Of a stretch of DNA of 64,000 bases, positions 42,613-53,844 are shown piece by piece; positions within the stretch are counted from its first letter, which is position 1, and the number at the start of each line of letters is the position of its first letter. The notes below the pieces were generated by a model. It had not been told where the DNA came from and made no database searches. It worked only from the letters and a program-made list of their open reading frames with translations. A program made the position numbers and the translations under genes. The stretch is from Kingdonia uniflora (Eukaryota > Streptophyta > Magnoliopsida > Ranunculales > Circaeasteraceae), in NCBI GenBank assembly GCA_014058105.1, contig JACGCM010002890.1, positions 2,294,001 through 2,358,000 of the forward strand, given 5' to 3'.

Positions 42613-43837
42613 ATGTCTTTCTCATCATCCTATTTATCTATTGATGATCATCCACATGTATCGTCGTCCTCCTCTGACGATATTATGTTTGATTGTATGG
42701 CGGCAATTTGTGTTCTGTACCAAAATGCAGCAACCCTTGTAGTACATGATGCAACTTCGATTGTATGGCGGCAATTTGTGTTATGCACCAAAATTCAACA
42801 AACCTAGTAGTACATGATGCAACTTTGAGTCACAGCGGGAGTTTCATGGGCCGTAAGGATAAGAGAAAGAAGCGAAATCACACATTAGAGCATTACAACA
42901 TTATACGGGACTACTTCAAGCCGGGGTGCTCATATGAGTCAGAAGAATTTTAGTAACATTTTCTTATGAGCAGATACATGTTCATGCGTATATTCGATGC
43001 AGTCGTTGCACATGATCATTACTTTGACATAAAACCTAACAATACTGGTACTATGGGGTTATCACCGTACCAAAAGGTAGTTGTCTTACTACGTTTCCTA
43101 AGCTACGGTTTTGCGGCTGATCTTTTTGACGAGTATATCCGAATAGGATAAAACACATCCTTGTTAAGTATGGAAATGTTTTGTGTTGCAGTTATACAAA
43201 TTTTTGGCGAGGAATATCTTTGAGCACCGAACGCAACCGACGTCGAAAGGTTAAAAGTGATCGGATAGTCACGAGGATTTCCCAGCATGTTAGGAAGCCT
43301 TGATTGCATGTATTGGATATGGAAAAATTATTCCATAGCTTGGCACGGTCAATTTACTTGTCATTACCCCAAGATGACACTGATTCTTGAAGCGGTAGCT
43401 TCACACGACTTTTGGATTTGGCATATTTTTTTGGATTACAAGGGTCTAACAATAATATCAATGTCTTGCAACAATCATATCTTTTTACCAACCTAGCCAA
43501 TGGTATCGCCCCACCTTAGAATTATACAATTGCTGAAAAATCTTATGATATGGGGTATTACCTAGCGGATGACATATACCCCAAATGGGGAACACTTGTC
43601 CAAACCATATCCAATCTGGTTACAGCGAAGCAAAAATTCTTTGCCCAACAACAAGAAAGTTGCCGAAATGACGTAGAACGGGCGTTTAGGATTTTACAAT
43701 CACAGTTCAATATTGTAAAAAATTTGGTTAAATTGTGGAAACCTGAGGTTTTAAACAATGTCATGATGGCGTGCGTGATAATGCACAATTTGATCATCGA
43801 AGAGGAACGAGGTTCATTCCCATCATACTTAGACTAA
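42613..43837 (+). pseudogene. PIF/Harbinger DDE transposase
   Basis: Frames 42613-42807, 42765-42953, 42966-43151, 43287-43496 and 43550-43837 read in succession: 'DKRKKRNHTLEHYNIIRDYF', 'MSRYMFMRIFDAV', 'MLGSLDCMYWIWKNYSIAWH' (first Asp), 'LILEAVASHDFWIWHIF', 'YYLADDIYPKWGTLVQTI' and 'CRNDVERAFRILQSQFNIV' (Glu). These are the core blocks of plant Harbinger transposases. A 68-bp tandem duplication at 42691-42826 shifts the frame near the N-terminus, and further stops lie at 42952, 43150 and 43497. Confidence 0.9.
42691..42826 (+). repeat. 68-bp tandem duplication within the Harbinger transposase
   Basis: GATTGTATGGCGGCAATTTG begins at 42691 and again at 42759; the units run through GTAGTACATGATGCAACTT. 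68 is not a multiple of three, so the duplication itself breaks the reading frame. Confidence 0.93.
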
Positions 43838-44322
43838 AATCTGGTCGATCCCTCAACTATCGAAGGCAAATAGTTCAATATTATATGCGAACGGTGAGCA
43901 ATATAATCTTTTATATTGAAAATGAGCCGCATTCGATGTTGAAAACTGCACTTTGATCTAAATAATGATCTAATCGAGCATTTGTGGGTCGTAAAGAGAA
44001 ATCTTCAAACCTAGTACTCTATTTCTTGTATTATCTGAGTGTTCTTGATGTAATTTAATGCTTCTTATTGTACAAGTTTATTAAACAAGTTTTTGATATT
44101 GCATTAATCTTGTATTTTTTTTAACGCAATATTCTCAGAAATAAACATTTCGAAAATAAGATTACATTCTTTAATAGAAAAGTACATTATTCAAATGATT
44201 ACATTATTGGAAGGTAAACTACATTCTTGGAAAGAAAACTTCTATATATAGCAAAGTTAAATTATATTTCATCACCACTTCAAGTACCTGGTCCGTCCTA
44301 CTTGGCCAGACGTTGCATGACT

Positions 44323-45745
44323 TCAGCTTGCCTTTACAGATAGTATTGCAATTGATGTCCAAAAAGATGACTCAGGTCTTTTTTTTATGATTTTGCAATC
44401 TTCCTTTGCTTGTTCAAAATCTATTTTGGCTTGCCATTGTTGATTTGCTTCCACTCTTCTTCTTTCCTTTTCTTCTTTCGCTTGCCTCTTCTCCAACCGT
44501 AGTTCATCCAACATTATTTGGATACCGTGACCAGATGCAATAACACCATCCATGGCCTTTTATATTGTAAGGTTCTTTCTAAAGAGTTTTTGGCTGATGG
44601 GCCACGGATTGAGGTGTAGGTGGGCCGTCGGGGTCATCCGATAGATTGTTTAATCCGACCGAGTTTCCCAAAGAAGAATTGCCCGATGTTTTCCTGGCTA
44701 TATTTCTTGGTATATTCCCCGCATGGTTCAACCTATCATCCCTTAGGTTGGCCCATTGTGGTTCTCGCGCCAATATCTTATACGCTTCACGGTGTTTGAA
44801 ATCATTGTTGCCATTCAAGCCTTGATAGATCTTGTGTGCATTGTTTTCCTATAATTTGCAAAATTACCAAATTTAAATAAATAACGTGTATATCCAAGAG
44901 AAATAAACAATAATTGAGTTAAAGGAAATTAGAACGTACCCGATCTTCTTCGGTTTTTCCTCTGTCGTGCCTAAATCATTTTTGAGCAACTATCCTCTTT
45001 TACGCCATACATTGTGCATTAAAGGGATGCCACTAAGCTTTGGTCGACTCACTTGATCATTGTGTGGGGCACTCGGGGTCTCTATTAAGGGCAATATTAA
45101 CCTTTTAATAGAAAGTGAAACATTTTATGCGGTCCACTATCTGGGCAAAAGCTGTTACCTACGCCCTTGCGAGACACGTAAAGTATGCATCCGTCTAATG
45201 CAGTCCAGCATCATCCATCTTGTCCAAAAACTAAACATCTTCTGGCACTTGCACGCTTTGTCTTTGTTTTGCAGGTACTCTTTTCTTTCTTCATTCTCCT
45301 TTTTCTTTCTCGGGCGCCGCCGCTTTAATAGGTATTTACACATTTGCGTAACTTTGACTGTGCTGAGTTGATTCACCATGGAATAGGCAGTTTTGAAAGT
45401 AATTTAGAGGTTAAAAATCTTGAGGTTGAGTAAGCGGATATGGTTGATAATACAGGCTAAATGCCTAAGGTTGTAGTTGATTGAGTGTAAATGGATTTTG
45501 ATATTGTTCTCCGAAGGTATCCCCTTGCGATATGGTAAACGGAGGTGGGTTCTGTAATTAGAATTGAGGTTGGAATTGAGATTGGTTGTGGTAGAGGTAT
45601 GGAGTGAATTGTGATGATGGGTGTTGAGAGAATGGTGTTGAAGGTAGGTTTTGGAAGGATGGGGTCGACGGTGTGGAGTTATTACTACTGGTACTAGAGT
45701 TTTCCATTTTGGGAGAACGTACAGGTTCTCCTTTATGCTCTGCAA
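44323..45745 (-). pseudogene. Harbinger accessory ORF (Myb/NAM-associated-like)
   Basis: Minus strand from about 45702. One frame gives a Ser/Thr/Gln/Pro-rich start, a basic stretch near 45310 ('RRRPRKKKENEERKEY' in an overlapping frame), then 44818-44579 'EAYKILAREPQWANLRDD' and 44553-44323 'LDELRLEKRQAKEEKERRR', a charged coiled coil. This matches the plant Harbinger ORF1 layout: a SANT/Myb-like DNA-binding part, then a NAM-associated C-terminal region. In relatives this protein recruits the transposase to DNA and nucleus. Frameshifts and missing joints show decay. Confidence 0.7.
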
Positions 45746-46033
45746 TTGGGTTTAGGAGAGACGAGGTAGCCAGGGAGTCTTCAGGAAAAAAATTGAGTTT
45801 GGAGGTGTTTCTTTTACTGCCCTAAAAATCCAGGCGGTAAAAGGAACACCGCGCGGTAAAAGGAACACCGCCAAACTCATATTTTTTGTGCTTGAGCTCC
45901 TCAGACTTGGTTTGGGTTTGGGTTTGAGTTTGAGCTTTTTAAACCCAAAATAGAGCTGCTGGGAGGCAAAAAGTTTGGGTTTAGGCTTGTGTTGACAAAC
46001 CCAACCCAAACCCTAACCCTGCTGGAGATACCC

Positions 46034-46364
46034 ATATAGAAGTGAGGTTGCCTTAACCACCATGTGTGGGTAAAATAAGGTAAAGCTTGAAAGGTTATCC
46101 TGTCCCTGTCAGGGGAAATGCCCTGTCTCTCATTTCTTCGTACACAATCAAGTTAATGGAGGAAGGGTAATACATAGGGGTTCTTAATACTTCTATGCTT
46201 TGACGTGGGATTAAATATCTCTTCTTTCTTTTTTGTTTCTCCTATGACGTGATGGGGATACATAATTTATCTCCATTTGCCTGAGTAATCCATAAGGCAT
46301 ATGAGAATTCCACCAACCGATATGCTGGATAAAGTAAGAATAAATCATCGCTAATGACCCATGG
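46034..46364. other. No gene recognised
   Basis: About 330 bp of unique-looking sequence between the Harbinger right end and the relic LTR. Confidence 0.5.
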
Positions 46365-47275
46365 TGTAATGGCCTAATTTCATAGCTTAAAATAGCTCGA
46401 AAACCAGATCTTACACCAAATATGCCTGCGACAAAAATTAATGTAATACAAGAAATGACACATGTGATTTAGCTTGTAAAACCTTTGAACAAGTTTAAAA
46501 CCACGACCTCGAGTTGAGGGTTTAGTAACTGTAACTTTTATTACTTGAGGCTGATATCTTATTACAAGTAATCTCTTAAACTAGAAACGTTTGATCATGG
46601 AATAAGAACTTTTGTGGTGTTGTAGAATCTAGGAATTCCTATGTTAGAATCTAGAAAATCTAGTTTTTCTGGTCTTTATCTCTTATGAAACTTTTTCTCT
46701 ATATAGACTTTACCAGCAGTTTGTTACCGTGTAAAAGTATGTTCTCCAAATAATGAGGTAAGTGGTAGTTGAATGTATAACTGTTAGTTCGTGGGAGACA
46801 GGTGTCTTTGACTTATTCATATTTTACTGTAGTGCTCGATCCACGCTCATTATCAGTTCGTGGTCCAGGTGTCAATGCTGACTTTATATGTCACGTGTGT
46901 AATGCGTGAGTATAATATTAAGGTAGTTCAAGTTTGGACTAGATTGAGGGATAGGTCCCTACAATCGTCCCCTCACAACTGAAGGCACGGGTGGCTTTGG
47001 TTGACAAAAAATCTTTTAACTGTTGGTGTTGGAAGTTGGAAAGTTATGATGTATTGATGGGGAATATGACTGGCAGGGTACTTGGCATTTCTTTATTAAG
47101 GATTGTATCTGGCATTTATTGTGGTTGAAATGATTGATGTACTTGACGTTTGAGGTTCCCAGAGAAGTTGTTCTTTGAATAATGACTGCTTTGGAAATGT
47201 TTCTTCACATTGAATGCGGGTTTGATCTAAATAGTACCTGTACTGTAGCGTTCGTCATCTCTGTGAAAGCATTCT
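46365..47275 (-). mobile_element. Gypsy relic: 3' LTR plus adjoining internal end
   Basis: 46365-46963 (599 bp) is a diverged copy of the 614-bp LTRs at 57461-58074 and 62081-62694. On the minus strand it begins TGTAGGGACC and ends GGCCATTACA. A polypurine tract (GTGAGGGGACGAT) lies just upstream at 46964-46976. 46964-47275 then matches the internal DNA at 58075-58390. The copy stops abruptly at 47275, where the LTR of the plus-strand Tat-like element begins, so that element is inserted in it; the remainder should lie beyond the right edge of the window. Confidence 0.88.
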
Positions 47276-47752
47276 TGTAGTAGCATATTTCCCAGGTTCG
47301 ATAAAGAAAAACCAACAAAACATAGTTGAAGATAGTCCAACATTTGAGAAGATGCCACGTTTACGACCACAAGTTCTCGACCTACTAAAAGTAGCCGTTG
47401 TGCTTGGTCAGAAAGAGCCATTGGAGATTCGCGAAGTTCGCCCACTATCCCCAAAATAGGAAACTATTTTTCTCTTTGTAAAACTGCATGTATTTACTAT
47501 AAATACTGGCAAACAATGAGTTATTCAGATCCACAACATTATTATTCATTCATCCTTATATTCATACCTCACAACAAATTATAATAATTAACAACTTATT
47601 GGATTTTTCATCAAAACCCTCCTCGAGGTGGTGGTTTTTCTCAGCCTTTACTGAGTTTCCACGTAAAATGTTGTTTATCTAAGCTTATTATTTCATCATC
47701 CTTACTAAAAGTATTGGTAAAGATTATCCTTTTGGAAAACACGCCAGAATAA
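47276..47752 (+). repeat. 5' LTR of the Tat-like element
   Basis: About 477 bp, matching 63624-64000 over its first ~380 bp. It starts TGTAGTAGCATATTTCCC. A TATA box (CTATAAATACTGG) is at about 47498-47508. It ends just before the primer-binding site. Confidence 0.92.
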
Positions 47753-47770
47753 TTGGCACCGTCTGTGGGA
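47753..47770 (+). other. Primer-binding site of the Tat-like element
   Basis: TTGGCACCGTCTGTGGGA directly after the 5' LTR, close to the TTGGCGCCGTCTGTGGGA primer site seen in many plant gypsy elements. Confidence 0.85.
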
Positions 47771-47811
47771 ATACCATACTTTTCTTTACCACTATGGTCT
47801 AAGGCAGTCTG

Positions 47812-49432
47812 ATGACAAACATGAATATCCAAAGTGCCTCTAGTATACTGAGGAACCACGAGATCAACCCAATATAGGAAATAGTCGATCAACACAGCGC
47901 AGTGATCAAACTTCAAAAGCAAGTGGAATATGACCGAGTCCAGAGGCTTAAAGATCAGCGAATTCATGCCCAGGCTCTTCAAGTTGAGAGAGACGAAGGA
48001 GAAAGGCCTTAAACCAACAAAGCCAGACACATCAGAAATAAATGGAGAATTTAAGAAGAACTCAAGATTGGCTAACTGGCTGGAAAACATTACCTCCTCA
48101 GGCCCAAAGTGATAATCGATCCAGGGTAACCCAAAGAGAAAATTAGCCAAGTAAAGAACGAGTACAAACTTCTTAATCCAGGTCAAGAAATCCAGATAGG
48201 GCTTCTCAGCATTTTGGACTTACATCCTCATCATTGACAACTCTTGAAAGTCGACGTACACGCCATCAAGCTCCACCACCACCAGTAAGGCGGTCTGTAA
48301 GAGACCGATTAGAACCTGAAGGACAGGGAGACTTTGTTCCGAAGGTTGCGGCCGTACCAATTCCTCCGCCACAATTTATCACCTTGGACGGCCTAAAAAT
48401 TAGGATTCAAACTATCAACTCTAACATCCCAGGCTGAAGCTCTGCTCTCGATAGAATTGAAACAAATCCGATCTCTCATCATCTCGAAGTCACGCCCATT
48501 ATGGATAATTTCCATATGAGAAAATTTAATAAGTATGCAGGCCTCACTGACCCTCTCACCCATCTCCGACACTTCAGAGCTGCAGTTGGATTGTACTCTA
48601 AACTTGATCACATGTTATATAGATTATTCATCATGAGCCTAAATGAAGAACCTCTCAGATGGTTCTATACTATTCCTGAAGGCTCCATCACTACATTAAG
48701 CCTGTTACATCGTCACTTCGAGTCGAATTATGCCCATCCTAAGGAGGAGTAGATAACTGTAGATTCTTTGTTCTTCTTCTAGCATGATGTAAAAGAAACG
48801 TTAGCGAGTTTTTATAAACGATTCCTATAGGAAACATAGAAAATTGGGAATTCAGATCCCAAGATTGTCGTTCCAGCATTTACCTCAGCACTGCATATCG
48901 ACTCCAAAGTTTGAGAAGAACTTACCTTGTACAAGCCAAGAACGGTGACATAAATGATTGATATTGTTAATAACTACATAAAATTAGAATGATCCATGAA
49001 GGATAAGATGAAGAACTCTTATGTCATCCATTCTCATGAAACATTTTCATTGCCACCTCAGAAGTCAGCCAATACCGGACCACCAAAACAATGCGGAGAA
49101 ACATCGAGAATAGTAGAAGAAGAGATGGAAGGCCATACAGGCCCGTCCCAATTTTACCTCCTATGAAAACTACTCTCTCCGCTATCTTTCCTACGTTAAA
49201 GGGAGATGAGTTATATCGGGAATCACAAGCAATTCCTGATGTCTCTAACAAACCTTTGTTCCAGTATTTCAACGTGCATAGCCATAAAACTGATAACTGC
49301 TACTCTCTCATTCAGATTTTTCATTGCATTCTACTAGCTGGAAGACTTCACAATTATGTAATCGACGTTCAGAAGTTCCTCGAAGAAGAAACTAAGAGAA
49401 AAGACATTGACCAAGAGCAAGGACAAGGGTAG
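47812..49432 (+). pseudogene. gag of the Tat-like element
   Basis: The likely start is ATG 47812 (MTNMNIQSASSIL). After frame losses, 48234-48437 gives an Arg/Pro-rich stretch ('RRTRHQAPPPPVRRSVRDR'). 48501-48752 is the gag core ('FNKYAGLTDPLTHLRHFRAA', 'LNEEPLRWFYTIPEGSI', 'LLHRHFESNY'). 49091-49432 is the C-terminal part ('YFNVHSHKTDNCYSLIQ', a zinc-knuckle remnant, then 'LAGRLHNYVID'). Stops and shifts separate these pieces. Confidence 0.85.
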
Positions 49433-49511
49433 GCACGTCATCTTTACATGATTGAAATTAAAAAAGGAAAATAGTGAAAAAAAGGCGATAAAATTACATC
49501 TTGTTGCAAAA

Positions 49512-50065
49512 TGACATCTTCAAATAAGTTAGCAAAACTTCTCCCCAGCCCCAGCAAGTCAAAACGTCCGTACCATATTTCATTCGAGGACTGCGACACA
49601 AGCCATATCAAGTACCCTCATGACGACCATCTAGTTATTATGCTCAAAGTAGGATAGGACTACCTACACATACTTCTTATCAATATAGGAAGCACAATAG
49701 ATGTTCTGTTCAGAAAGGCAATTAACGTTCTGGGACTCAAAGAGCCAGTAAAAGCTTCAACAACTACCATCACAGGTTTTAACGGCTCCAAAGAATCGGC
49801 CACAGGAGAAATCACTCTGCTAGTTCAAGATGGATCAGAAATCACTTTCGTTAAATTTGTGGTCATCGATGCCGAGTCTAAATATTTAAGAATTTTAGGA
49901 CGAAGTTGGATACATACGATCAAAGCAGTACCTTTGACTTATCATCTGGCATTGAGATTTCCAACAGATTACGGGGTCTATGAAATCAAAGTAAGCCAAA
50001 AAGTTACAGGTATGTACGAAAATACTACAATCAAATCTCACTCGACGAAACTTCTAAAGGCATAA
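49512..50065 (+). pseudogene. Aspartic protease of the Tat-like element
   Basis: The region opens with 'ISFEDCDTSHIKYPHDDHLV' then 'LLINIGSTIDVLFRKAINVL'. The active-site triad expected as D-G/T-G-S reads N-I-G-S, so the catalytic Asp is Asn. 49859-50065 continues with 'LRILGRSWIHTIKAVPLTYH'. One stop lies between them at about 49656. Confidence 0.85.
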
Positions 50066-50170
50066 CAACTATAGCAGGAAGCACATCCCACATTTGAGCA
50101 GCATGATACTGAGGTAGTAAATTCCATTTAACTTGATGGGCCCAGGCGTAATACCTTCATTGGCCCCAAG

Positions 50171-52070
50171 CTATCATCCAATGAAAAAGAAACCATGATT
50201 CAGCTCCTAAATAAAAACATCGACATAATTGCATGGTATTTCCAAAAGATGCCCAACATCGATCCCTCGATCGCATGCCATAAGCCCAATCTCTTTCCAG
50301 ATTGCAAAGCAGTTGTACAAAAGCATCAAAATCTATCCCCCCGCCTTCGTGAATCCGTAAATGAAGAAATTGATAAACTCCTTCGTGTATGATTTATTCG
50401 AGAAGCAAAATATCCAAAATGGGTTTCTAACATAGTGGCGGTCCCAAAGAAGAATGGGAAAATCAAAGTTTGTATTGATTTCACAGAACTCAAAATGTTT
50501 ACACCAAAAGATAACTTTCCTCTCCCAATTATCCCATAACTCCTCAACTCTGTAGCAGGGCACAAACTTCTTTCAATGATGGATACAGCCTCTGAATACA
50601 ATCAGGAGCTACTTACCAATGACTTTCCACTAAAATGTTTATAGATCCTTTAGGAAAAATCATGGAAGTATGCATCGATGATATGATATGCAAAAACTTG
50701 AAGCGTGAAGACCATTGCAACAACCTCCAAACAATCTTTGATATCTTTCCTACCTACCAGATGAAACTAAACTCAGAAAAATGCCAATTCGGTATCGCAT
50801 ATGGTAAATTTTTGGGACACCTGGTTAGTAAAAGGGGAATCAAAATCGATTTGGCACAAATCAAAGCACTCATGGCAATGCCATCTCCTCAAACTTAAAA
50901 AGATGTATAAAAATTAGATTCATCTCTAATTTATCTGATCGATACAAGCTTCTTTACCTCCTTCTTCATGGGAATCCCACTCCACTTTCCATAAAATAGC
51001 CTAAAAAAATCATTTGGACCCCTGACTGTGAATTGGCTTTCCAAGATCTTAAGCGATACTTGGGGTGCCCTCATATAATGTGTACTCTAATTGATGGTAA
51101 AGCACTGACAATGTACTTATCAGCAACCTATAATTCTATTAGCTCTCTCTTTATTCGAAAAGATGAAGGTGTGGAAATACCAATATACTTCATCAGCAAA
51201 ACTCTTATGCCAGCTGAGAAAAGATATACAACAACTAAAAAACAACTACTCGCCTCGGTCTACAGCTCTTAGAAACTTCGACCATATTTCCAAGCTCATC
51301 CTATCAAAATCATTACCTAATATCATCTCAAACTTGTACTTTCTAAGAAAGAAAAATCTCAAAGAGTTCAACAATGGTCCGTATTCCTCGGCGATTATGA
51401 CATCTCCTTCGAGCCTCAGATATCTATCAAATGACAAGCAGTAGTTGATTTCTTAGCAGATTTTCTAGTCGAAGACCCCGATTAGGATGAACTCGAAGAA
51501 GTATTAACTGATGACTCAATCGCAGAACCAGATGCATGGTCACGAAGCACAGGATGAAGACTCTTTATAGATGGATCTGCTGGACCACGAGGATCAGGAA
51601 TTGGCATCGTCCTCATTACACCTTCCAATCATCACATCGTGAAAGTTATTAAACTTAAGTTCTATACCACCAATAATAAAACAAAATATGAATCTATTCT
51701 TCATGGACTGGATCTTGCTATAGTACTTGGGGCGGAAGAAATAGCTGCATATGAATCTATTCTTCATGGACTGGATCTTGCTATAGTACTTACGACTTCT
51801 TACTCGTCGCAAACTATTACAACAAAACATCAGGCAAGATGGTTAATTATGCAGCCCTGGTCGAAGAAAAATGAACAAATTCAAAACATCAACGATCTCT
51901 TACCTTCCTCGATCAGAAGATCGACGCACCGATGCATTAGCCTATATTACTTCTATGCTCGAAGACAGTGAAAAGAGGACTTTGGATATCGAGATTATCG
52001 AACATTCCAATTTCGATATTAGCTATATGATGCAAATTAATGTTACTGAAGACGAAGATGCCGAAGACTG
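50171..52070 (+). pseudogene. Reverse transcriptase and RNase H of the Tat-like element
   Basis: RT: 'NIDIIAWYFQKMPNIDPSIA', 'EAKYPKWVSNIVAVPKKNGK', 'VCIDFTELKMFTPKDNFPLP' and, after a deletion of the middle, 'MEVCIDDMICKNLKREDHC', where the usual YVDD tyrosine is Cys. 'MKLNSEKCQFGIAYGKFLGH' follows. RNase H: 'YLSATYNSISSLFIRKDEG', 'KTLMPAEKRYTTTKKQLLA', then 'RLFIDGSAGPRGSGIGIVL' and 'TKYESILHGLDLAIVLGAEE' near 51680-51745. A 63-bp step duplication falls inside this last motif. Many stops. Confidence 0.88.
51686..51791 (+). repeat. 43-bp exact direct repeat in RNase H, 63-bp step
   Basis: ATATGAATCTATTCTTCATG begins at 51686 and again at 51749, and the match continues to TATAGTACTT. The 63-bp step is 21 codons, so the frame survives, but the RNase H helix with its Glu is duplicated. 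Confidence 0.92.
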
Positions 52071-52079
52071 AAGAAGACC

Positions 52080-53300
52080 ATTCTACGCATACCTTAATTC
52101 TAACATCCTCCAAAGTAGCAAAGAATATACCCGATCACTCTTGGCCAAATGCCCCAGATTCACAATTCAAGATAAAATCCTATATCATATTACAGAAGGA
52201 TGACTTCTTATTGAATGCATCTCTCATAAACAAGCTCAAATCAAGATCAAAGAACTTCACGAAGGAATATGCGCAGCTTATATTTTAGGATGATTATTGG
52301 CCCAGCGGTCATTCACTTAAGGGTTATACTGGCTAAAGATGCGACAAGACTGTGAAGACTTTGTTTGTAGGTGCTACAAATTCCGAATCCACGCTCAAGA
52401 CATCAAAAGCCCAGTACTTGACTTGAACATAAGCAATGTCCTCTGGCCATTCAAAAGATGGGGGATCGATATCATTGGACCTTTCCATCCAGCATCGGGA
52501 AATCACAAGATCGTTCTTGTGGCAATAGATTACTTTACCAAATGGGTTGAAGTAATTCTTCTATGTCACACTGACGAGAATGAATTCATTAAGTTCCTTT
52601 AGGAACATATCATAACCAGATTGGCTGCCCACACATGATACGATCCGATAACGGCAAACAATTTATAAGCAACAAAGTTCTTAGCTTCCTCCACAAATAC
52701 AAAAATCAACTATCTACTTCGATATCATACTACCCTCAAGGTAATGGACAAGCTGAAGCCATCAACAAGAGCATCAAGTCAGGGCTACGCAAGCGCCTCG
52801 ATGAGAAAAAAGGGTGATGGGTCGATGAATTACTAAGTATCCTATGGGCATACCGGAAAACTCCTCTAACGTCCATAGGCTGTACTCCTTTTATGATGGC
52901 TTCCGGCACTGAAGCAGTCATACCTTTGGGCCTTGATCTACCGAGTGGTCGAAGAAAAATCACAGATGAGGATAACGAACTAGGTCTCCTCTGCAACCTC
53001 AACTGGATCGAAGAAACCCGGGACAAATCCATTACAAACTTGGGCGATAACATGACACTCTCAAGAAAGCTTACAGCAAAAAGGTTCAGTAATTTTTTTT
53101 GGCATTGGTGACCTTGTCCTTTGATGCATAAAGAACAGTACTCAGCCTAAAAATTCCAGTAAATTGTGAAAAAACTGGGAAGGGTCATATATTGTCAGTG
53201 ACAAAACCGATAATGGAACTTACTGGCAGATGACTAAAAACAAAATATAGCTTGAATATCCATAGAATATTGCCCAACTGATAATGTTTTACAGATGACA
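52080..53300 (+). pseudogene. Integrase of the Tat-like element
   Basis: Frames 52339-52602, 52635-52817 and 52893-53111 give 'PFKRWGIDIIGPFHPASGNH' (first Asp), 'MIRSDNGKQFISNKVLSFLH' (second Asp), 'PQGNGQAEAINKSIKSGLRK' (Glu) and 'LLSILWAYRKTPLTSIGCTP'. All three catalytic acids remain. After a shift, 'NWEGSYIVSDKTDNGTYWQM' near 53170-53230 is the C-terminal GPY/F-like module. The zinc region is decayed. Confidence 0.9.
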
Positions 53301-53844
53301 ACTGTAACCACCTTCGACTGATTCTGATAAAACTATCTTTACTTTCGATTACATCTGTCACACATTAATCTTTACTATTTTTACTTTCACTTAGTATCGA
53401 TACATACTTGAAAATATGCATCAAAACTAACAGTCATCTCTTCAAAAAATACTATCCAATTGCAGAATAATATCGTTTGTACTCGTTACTTATCGAACAA
53501 AACATGTTATGTTTTGTTCTTTTCAATCAAAACCTTGATATCCCATCGAGAAATAATATCTAGTAATCATTTTAGATACTTGCCATTATATGGCCTCTTT
53601 CAATCATCTAAATACTTGTTTCAAAGAAACACTCTGCCAATATCTGCAATCATATCTTTTTACTATCGATCTGGTCGAACAAAAACATTTAGCATAAATT
53701 TAACAAAAACTATGCATAAATTACTTTTAACAAAATTGTTCGAGAAAGATCAACATAAGCATTCTAAATATAACAAAATATTATTTGGTCCCATCGACCA
53801 TTTTTTACATCTTTCATCAAACAAAAAACTTTTCCAAACATAAT
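53301..53844. other. Spacer between integrase and antisense region
   Basis: AT-rich. A 127-codon plus-strand frame (53460-53843) has low-complexity composition and no recognisable domain. Confidence 0.5.

Larger units (their letters stand above)
42346..46033. mobile_element. PIF/Harbinger element
   Basis: Terminal repeats GAGCATCTCCAAC (left) and, inverted, GGGTATCTCCAGC (right) match at 10 of 13 positions. Flanking trinucleotides are TTA (42343-42345) and ATA (46034-46036), close to the 3-bp TWA duplication of this superfamily. Subterminal sequences share ATTCTTTTTACCGCC-like and TTCCTTTTACCGCC blocks. It contains a DDE transposase on plus and an accessory ORF on minus, the normal two-gene layout. 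Both genes are frame-damaged. Confidence 0.88.

Noticed and set aside
45995..46020. Telomere-like CCCTAAA/CCCAAAC words
   Set aside because: Only one or two imperfect units at the Harbinger subterminal end; not a telomeric tract.
47641..48186. A 181-codon minus-strand open frame
   Set aside because: It covers the end of the Tat-like 5' LTR, the primer site and the gag start on the opposite strand, and has no domain; it is a chance antisense frame.
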